A stretch of 64,000 nucleotides of DNA from Spirometra erinaceieuropaei (Eukaryota > Platyhelminthes > Cestoda > Diphyllobothriidea > Diphyllobothriidae): the NCBI GenBank assembly GCA_902702965.1, contig CACRXP010000092.1:744387-808386 (forward strand). Direction: 5' to 3'. Position 1 is the first letter of the stretch, and the number at the start of each line of letters is the position of its first letter. This document shows positions 57,813-64,000 of the stretch, piece after piece. Under the pieces are notes generated by a model. It ran no database searches, was not told the origin of the DNA, and worked only from the letters and a program-made list of their open reading frames with translations. The translations under genes were made by a program, and so were the position numbers.

Positions 57813-58810
57813 TACAGTAGATGTGCTAACTCATGAAATGTCAACCGAAATTTCGAAATGCGTTCTCGCTTCGAAAAGATAAATTAAGTAGTTTTGTAAA
57901 ATTGAACATTATGCAGCACACATCTATAATGATCCAGTAACCTCAGGGTGTCGGCTTTTGAAAGAACTTATTTTCGGCTGCATGAAAGATCTATACTCTG
58001 AAAAAAATGACTACGTACGTAGTATGCAGTTTTCTCATTGATTTTCGATGCCCTTGAAAATTCAATTACATTTCATGGAAAACATGCATAAAAATATTCA
58101 TTCTTTTACTTATTCGGTAGAAAATCAAGTCTTGTTCCAATTTCATACCCAAAAGAAGAGTATAATTCGGTTTTAAAAAGTTTCAAATTGTGGGAATTTT
58201 TAATACCGTTAAATGGCCGTTTATGAAACGTCATGTATCTGCATTTACTAGTGTGGCTTGTAAAGTTAACAATATTGCTCAAATCCACTGCTTAATTTTA
58301 TGAACCTCATATGGTCTCCTCTTAACACCGGAGAGAAATGACTAGTCTTCCGTACACGGAAAATATACAGCTTATAATTTTGAAACGCTGAATGCAAGTG
58401 TAACACCAGGTCGGGCTCAAAATTATTCGGGCATTAGAAAAGTTTTTTAAAACCGAATTATACTCTTCTTTTGGGTATGAAATTGGAACAAAACCTGATT
58501 TTCTACCGAATAGGTAAAAAAATGAATATTTTTATGCATGTTTTCCATGAAATGTAATTGAATTTTCAAGGGCATCGAAAATCAATGAGAAAATTTCATG
58601 CTACATATGTAGTCATGTTTTGCAGAGTATAGATCTTTCATGCAGCCGAAAATAAGTTCTTTCAAAAGCCGACACCCTGAGGTAACTGGATCATTATAGA
58701 TGTGTGCTGCCTAATGTTCAATTTTACAAAACTACTTAATTTATCTTTTCGAAGCGAGAACGCATTTCGAAATTTCGGTTGACATTTCATGAGTTAGCAC
58801 ATCTACTGTA
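57813..58810. mobile_element. Palindromic Tc1-related element J (family 1)
   Basis: 998 bp palindrome, ends TACAGTAGATGTGCTAACTC and GAGTTAGCACATCTACTGTA (perfect complements). It has an unoccupied GATCCAG at 57,931-57,937. Confidence 0.93.
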
Positions 58811-59177
58811 TCTACCAAAAATAGTAGTTTTCACGACAACCTACGATGAATGCAAGATTCACTTTAACAGGATCAAGTTGACAGGTCAGCTGGCGGCCTT
58901 GAACCTGACAAAGTTAAGCGTGATTTGGCAAGTTAAAAGAGCGTCAGATTTAGCATAATGAGGAGTGCTTCGAATGGCCCTGGAAACAGTAGCTCCGTAT
59001 CGATCTTCTTGCCTGTCCAAAAGTCAATCAGGTGTCGTCGAATTGAACTAAAGCTGTTCAGTAGTTTCTTTCTTCCAGACTTGAGAACACAGTTCTTTGG
59101 TAGATTAAGATTATCTCGAGTCCTCACCAAGACCTCATTGATAAATAAAATAATTTAAAGTTGTCCAGAAACCCATG

Positions 59178-59218
59178 GTCTGCATGATGGGTTCGAGAGC
59201 AAATTCAAAACGTTAGGC
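59178..59218 (+). ncRNA. Hammerhead motif remnant (PLE class 1)
   Basis: GUCU, GCAUGA in place of CUGAUGA, UGGGUUCGAGAGCAAAUUC, AAAA, CG, UU, AGGC. Helix I and layout are recognisable, but the core is broken. Confidence 0.5.
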
Positions 59219-59344
59219 AAATAATATTTGTATTCTGACAGTCACGTCAAACAACTGTTATCATAAGCTCTTGGTCTGTGAAATGAAGTTCCGTTAGCTC
59301 GTTCACTCTGAGGTCAGTACATTTGGCTTCGAAAAAGTTTTCGA

Positions 59345-60026
59345 AACATGCAGAAAGTGCCGATAACCATCATGGCTATTCAGAAGATGAAGATGCGATC
59401 ACTGGAACAAGAAATTTATTTGCCTGACGTTTCGGATTCTCACTCGAATCCATCATCAGAGACATTCGCAGATAAAGGTGATGGTGGCACCAGAAGTGCA
59501 GTATTTATAGCACGCGGCTGCCGTGGACCGTATGCTGACTGCAATTAACAGTTCACGCAATCACCGCTGGGGTCGTAATTGATGCAGTGGTGGCTTGCCG
59601 GTCCGAGTCCCAGTCGTTAACTGCCGTGATTTCCTCATCCGTGCTGGATGCTGGTGTGACGATTGCTCGGCAAACTGGCTCACTGTCACTGTGTTCATTG
59701 CTGGCCCGCGCCCTTCCCACGTGACTGATTCCCCTGCCCAGGGAAAATTTCAGCACGGAATATGGTTCCGGGAGGTCATTGTGCTTGTTGATGGATTGCG
59801 GGCCTGAGAACCATGACTCGAGCAGCTCGCGACTCACGCGGTTGTCACCCCTTGCGAGGATTTCGGCCTCTTCAAATTTGAAAATATGGCCGGGTCCCGT
59901 CGAGTGTGCCGCCACCTGAGAGTTAGCGTCTCCCCGACTCACTGCTGCTGCGTGATCGGCAATTCGCGTACGGAGTAATCTCCCAGTTTCTCCGACATAA
60001 TTGCTTTCTCCGCAACAAAGCAGGAG
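59345..60026 (-). pseudogene. Penelope-like GIY-YIG fragment, minus copy of inverted pair
   Basis: Minus strand: ESNYVGETGRLLRTRIADHA, then SRGDANSQVAAHSTGPGHIF, KFEEAEILARGDNRVSRELL and WFSGPQSINKHNDLPEPY, an undamaged stretch from the GIY-YIG catalytic block to the C-terminus (frame open to 59,553). The 3' UTR runs to about 59,345 and includes a hammerhead. The 5' side stops at about 60,026 against an inverted copy of its own 3' UTR. Confidence 0.87.
59422..59463 (-). ncRNA. Hammerhead ribozyme motif (PLE class 1), intact core
   Basis: Minus strand: helix I GUCU/AGGC, CUGAUGA, helix II GGAUUC/GAAUCC with loop GAGUGA, GAAA, CG, cleavage-site UC. Every core base is present; helix III is just the CG dinucleotide. 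Confidence 0.82.
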
Positions 60027-60400
60027 AATCAGTCACGTGGGGAGAGCGCCGGCGAGCCATTATCACAGTGACAGTGAGCCAGTTTGCCGAGCAATCGTCA
60101 CACCAGCATCCAGCACGGATGAGGAAATCACGGCAATTAACGACTGGGACTCGGACCGGCAAGCCACCACTGCATCAATTACGACCCCAGCGGTGATTGC
60201 GAGAACTGTTAATTGCAGTAAGCATACGGTCCACGGCAGCCGCGTGCTATAAATACTGCACTTCTGGTGCCACCATCACCTTTATCTGCGAATGTTTCTG
60301 ATGATGGATTCGAGTGAGAATCCGAAACGTTAGGCCAATAAGTTTCTTGTTCCAGTGATCGCATCTTCATCTTCTGAACTGCTACCTGGCTATGTCTGGT
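60027..60400 (+). mobile_element. Penelope-like 3' end, plus copy of inverted pair
   Basis: Reverse complement of about 59,370-59,740 with few differences, giving arms of about 365 bases. It carries its own hammerhead and ends in the same TGATCGCATCTTCATCTTCTG tail region. Confidence 0.85.
60294..60335 (+). ncRNA. Hammerhead ribozyme motif (PLE class 1), intact core
   Basis: GUUU/AGGC helix I (with wobbles), CUGAUGA (60,298-60,304), helix II GGAUUC/GAAUCC, GAAA, CG, cleavage-site UU. Confidence 0.82.
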
Positions 60401-61698
60401 GTCTTTATCCATGGCCTCGCTGCCCCAGGATCACTCATTCCTTTCAGCGAGCAGTCCCAAAGGCGCTGACCGGAAGCTAATTAAACACCACCAAACGACG
60501 AATGCAACATACCAATCGGGCACCCCTTCAGACTGCCCCCCACACACCTACAAAAGAAGCTGTTACCAGTCTCTTAAGGGCTCTCAGGCATGGCTGTTCA
60601 CAGTCGACACCAGCCCTGCCTACACCAGCGGCAACTATCGCCTACGAGGATATTCCAGGGTTGTGTATATAATAAACCCCCTGACAGTGGCGCCTTCTGT
60701 CTTCCCCTTACAAGTCGGGATTTGGCCTGGTGATTGTAGTGCTCTGAGTACACTGTCACCGTTAGTCGCTACGCGCCCAAGCGCTGACATAGGGACTGGC
60801 CAGAGGTCGATTTTCGCGGGGGCTAAGGCAATTGTAAGAGGTGTGATTCCAGAATGTGCCATATAGTTACTGACATAACTCCCATCATCCAATAACGTCG
60901 TGCAAGTTCTGCAGAAGTGCTTACCTGAGTTCTAAGTAACGACATGGAAGCAAGAGTTTAAGGCTCGGCTCCCCTCTCCGGTTAATATACAGATTTTAAA
61001 TCGGATACCAACAACGTCACCACATAACAGGGTAGTCGTTGAGATAGAACCTAAAATGCAAGTCCAGAGAGTGTTAAATGTGCCTTCTGGTACTTTATAG
61101 CGCAAATGAAAAGCTTCCAGAAAATTATTTTTTTAAAAAACCACCCTCTCCCTCTCGGTCGCGTGCATCCTAGTTCGTGCATTGCCTGACATATGCAATT
61201 TTCCTTTGTCATAGTGCACTGGCCCTGATTAATTTAACTGTGTTGGAATTATCACAACTATCAAAAACTGGTGTTCTCCAACTTCTCGACTACTCTCCAA
61301 TAAAATGTGTTTTTGCTGTTATGCATCCTTAAATGTGTGCGTACCGTTAACATGCATTGCAGCATGTCTCCTTGTTCACAACTCCTGATCGTTGAAGCGA
61401 GCTGCAGTGTCAAAACGAAAGCAAGTCTGCTCTTTTAGTTTTTTCGCAGTCGTAAACAAACCCCTCTCGCCTGTCCGGCAATTTTCCGCCTGCATCTGTA
61501 AGTTGGCGGTGTCTTCATCCAGTCTGAAGGATGAAATGTACTCTCACGTGCCCCTTCCCACTCGCTGATTGGGCTTTTTTAAGCTTTACACAGTTCCGCC
61601 TTGCAGGCACATGAAAGCCGAACACCGGAAGATATTATTTAACATGTGCTTTGCTTTCGGTCGCGGCCCTAATCCCTCTTTTCTACGCATTTGCTTAG

Positions 61699-61786
61699 TG
61701 GAATGTCGCAGAGCGAGGCCGACTACCGTCTACTGGACACCGCGCGAAAGGTGGAGTTTTACGGACTGAAATTGCAGCCAGCGAAG
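61699..61786 (+). CDS. FERM-domain gene, exon e (end of F2)
   Basis: 88-base exon, phase 2 to 0. It starts after TACGCATTTGCTTAG and ends GCGAAG before GTAATT. Its first T completes a Thr codon from exon d, then GMSQSEADYRLLDTARKV and EFYGLKLQPAK follow. This is the classical FERM F2 end (family: G.(S/T)P.E(A/S)D..LLE.AR.LEMYG..L.PAKD). The following exon, expected to begin the F3 lobe with an acidic residue, was not found before 64,000. QLLEIARRLEMYG in FARP proteins is the nearest match I can recall, hence the FARP/FRMD suggestion. Confidence 0.92.
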
Positions 61787-62387
61787 GTAATTTATCTACA
61801 TGTCACTGGATAGATTGATGAACACCTGAAGGGATCCTGTCTGTGAGCTAAGTAATTTCGCACGTATTCGTCCTAATCATTAACTGACCCTCATATCCCC
61901 CAGTTTTGCTGTCTCAGGGAAAAAAGACAAATTGACTTGGTCCCGGCCATGCTGCTCATCCGTATGCCTCATAAAATTAATTTCCAAGCGGAAAAATCCA
62001 GCTGGAAGACCTAAGAAAGTTATATGCACAGTTATAGCCCTAAAGATCCTCCTACATTCAGACTATCTTTTCATCCATTAAAAGCTCCAGACAGACAAAG
62101 GGGAGAGGTACTTAACTCACCAAAACAAGCCTAACAGAACTAGTTATATATGGGTTCGACATTTGTTCATCGGTGTAAAGTTTGAAAGTGCACAGTCGAA
62201 ACAGCCCTAAGAAACCGCCACCTCTTAGTAGGTATGCCTTCAGCAATCCACTATCCCTTCTTCTCCGTTGAGGAACTCTCAGTTTTGTCTACCTGAACAG
62301 GCGATAGGACTGCATCTCGCCCAGTCTCCACTTGGTTTCGTTTAACGTCCGTAAAAATGATTGTCGGGGATGGAGGAAACCACCACT
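61787..62387 (+). other. Start of next FERM-gene intron; nothing recognised
   Basis: Begins with the donor GTAATT. I find no exon encoding an F3 lobe and no copy of the known repeats before 62,388. Confidence 0.5.
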
Positions 62388-63207
62388 TACAGTATTTGGC
62401 CTATCTAATAGAATAAAAACCAGAATTATGTAATGAATTTCAAGTTAGAAAGGGTGGCTTAATCGGGGTTTCAATACTGATTATGGCGCGGCCTAATCCC
62501 AAAAATCTTAGTCACGCCAGGATGCCGACCTTTGAATACAATTTTCTCACCACCTCCAAAAACTGCACTCGGCAGAAAATGACTGCATATGCAACATGAT
62601 TTGTTCTCGCGGACTTTCGGTGCCATTATAAATTCGAATATATTTTATACGAGAGGCACAGAGAAGAAGGTTCTTTCTTGTGTTTTTACGGTGGCGTATT
62701 AAGACTTTTTCCAATTTTACTACTTGAAAAAGGATAACTTAAGACTCCAAAACCCTTGAAATTCAAGAACAATTTGTATCCCGACTCGTAGTGGTGCCAA
62801 CGCCCAGGGTTTTAAAACTACACTCTGTAAACTTTCTGTGCTAGGAAAATCATAAATTTCTACACGCCATTAAAAAGCCATAAGCGGATCTTAAAATTCT
62901 TTTACGAACACGGAATGTGTTGTATATCTCATAAATCGCATTAATAGGCGAACAGAAACGACGCTGGGCGAATAAACTTTTTACGGTTTCAAAAACTTCA
63001 TTTGAAAGCTTTTAAACGGAAATGCAGTTTGCGCCAAGTATGAAGTTTAGAGAGAAGGTTATGTTCTACCAAATGGTTGCAAGAAATAATATTTTGTCCA
63101 TGGCTCCTAGTAAGATATATTTTAATTCCCAATGGCCCTTAAAATCAATGGTAAAAATGCATATATTGTAAGTAGACATCTCTCACGGAGCATAGTACTT
63201 GCAGGAG
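62388..63207. mobile_element. Palindromic Tc1-related element K, heavily decayed
   Basis: The left end TACAGTATTTGGCC and internal blocks (CACGCCAGGATGCCGAC, ATTCGAATATATTTTATA, TTAAAATCAATGG) follow family 2 order but with many changes. The right terminus is missing. Confidence 0.55.
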
Positions 63208-63344
63208 CCCGACGCCTCAAACGCTGAGCCCCACGCTCATTGTCCTGTCGGTTGCGATCAGGTGTATACTATATATTATACTACACCGGCTTTACCAAAC
63301 TCACTTCTCCCGCTGCTTGAATTACTCGCCGCTATGCGGATGCT

Positions 63345-63610
63345 GATGGGGCTCTAGAGAGAGAGCCTCAAGGCACAATCGGACGAGTGAGCTCCGTAAC
63401 ACGATTGGTGAGCACCCCTCTACAGTTTTATATTCCCGATGGCATCTGACAGGGCGACGAGCCTGTGGCTCAGTGATTAGGGTATGGGACTTGTAAACAA
63501 TAGGTCTCGAGATCGAACCCCAGAAGTTCCACACTGGGGGTCGTGATGGCTGTCTGTCGGCGGCTAATAAGCCAGAAATGGCCATTCCAGTGTCCCTTGT
63601 CTTCGTTGCT
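63345..63610 (+). repeat. tRNA-derived SINE, best copy
   Basis: Contains a tRNA-like block at about 63,457-63,525 with A box TGGCTCAGTGATTAGG and B box GGTCTCGAGATCGAACCCC, correctly ordered for an internal Pol III promoter. It is followed by the SINE body ending AATAAGCCAGAAATGGCC..CCTTGTCTTCGTTG. A 110-base segment before the tRNA head is also shared, inverted, with 23.0-23.4 kb. Confidence 0.7.
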
Positions 63611-63654
63611 TATGTTATGTTACATATATGTATAAATGCACATATATAGTAGTT

Positions 63655-63800
63655 CGACCGTCGTGCCCGAGGATGTCAACCGTGCGCTATACAGGAAAAT
63701 GAGGCAGGCACGATCTTGCGCGTGAATTAGTCTATAATGAGAGTAGACTTGCGCAGCACCTTCCACCTCCCTTCTCATCTACCTGGGCCGGATTTTAAAT
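63655..63800 (-). repeat. R1 dispersed repeat, copy 8
   Basis: Reverse orientation: GTTCGACCGTCGTGCCCGAG, TTGCGCGTGAATTAGTCTAT, AGTAGACTTGCGCAGCACC. Confidence 0.65.
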
Positions 63801-64000
63801 CACAGTCAAGAAGCTTCAGGGTGGCAGAGGGAGCAGGTAGCTGGCATGACCGGACCCGCACCTAGACGCACCACTCCACAACCCCTGGTTCATAACAAAT
63901 ACGTAACAGGGATTTTAATCAACATCAGCACAACTACAGGTCAGAAAAACGAGGATGACTGAGCAGCAATGCTCACCGTCTATATACCCAGCGGGAGCGC

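Larger units (their letters stand above)
55227..61698 (+). other. 6.5 kb intron of the FERM gene
   Basis: Contains two class 3 PLE 3' ends, the assembly gap, palindromic element J, the 59-60 kb inverted PLE pair and a few CCCTAA-like units at 55,378-55,410. Stretches 55.23-56.2 and 60.4-61.69 kb show nothing I recognise. Confidence 0.8.

Overview
The window is repeat-dense eukaryotic DNA, most likely from a flatworm. A cyclophyllidean or, more probably, diphyllobothriidean tapeworm fits best: the LINE tail at 11,984-12,895 encodes a C2H2-finger region of a kind I recall from Spirometra, Dibothriocephalus and Schistocephalus genomes. The organism is inference, not something the sequence proves. 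There is no operon structure, no rRNA and no CRISPR array.

Only one host gene is recognisable. Five small plus-strand exons (14,417-14,521; 17,563-17,690; 39,192-39,289; 55,100-55,226; 61,699-61,786) join in perfect phase to 182 codons of a FERM domain (end of lobe F1 and most of F2), closest in my judgement to the FARP/FRMD group. All four junctions have GT/AG borders. The gene continues beyond 61,786, and its start lies upstream of 14,417 or outside the window. Nearly everything else from 14.5 kb on sits in its introns.

The introns and the 5' flank are a graveyard of mobile DNA: a CR1/Jockey-like LINE (1-2,255); three RTE-like LINE fragments (7.1, 13.1 and 48 kb); two tails of a zinc-finger LINE (12 and 49 kb); about a dozen Penelope-like element (PLE) fragments with GIY-YIG endonuclease domains; a Tc1/mariner element with a decayed transposase (15,568-17,483); eleven long palindromic elements of about 1 kb that share its terminal sequence; a tRNA-derived SINE; and an unnamed dispersed repeat (R1, eight copies).

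The most striking signal is RNA-level. I find about eighteen hammerhead ribozyme motifs. Two form a textbook pair 346 nt apart inside a 490 bp insertion (49,538-50,027) that has 7 bp target duplications, interrupts one of the palindromic elements, and looks like a young animal retrozyme. The others mark the 3' parts of PLE fragments. Most are 42-nt motifs with helix III reduced to two nucleotides, but with a conserved helix I and a helix II that varies by compensatory change. Many PLE loci are head-to-head inverted pairs with hammerheads facing outward. One such junction (57.1 kb) lies beside the only assembly gap (57,327-57,387).
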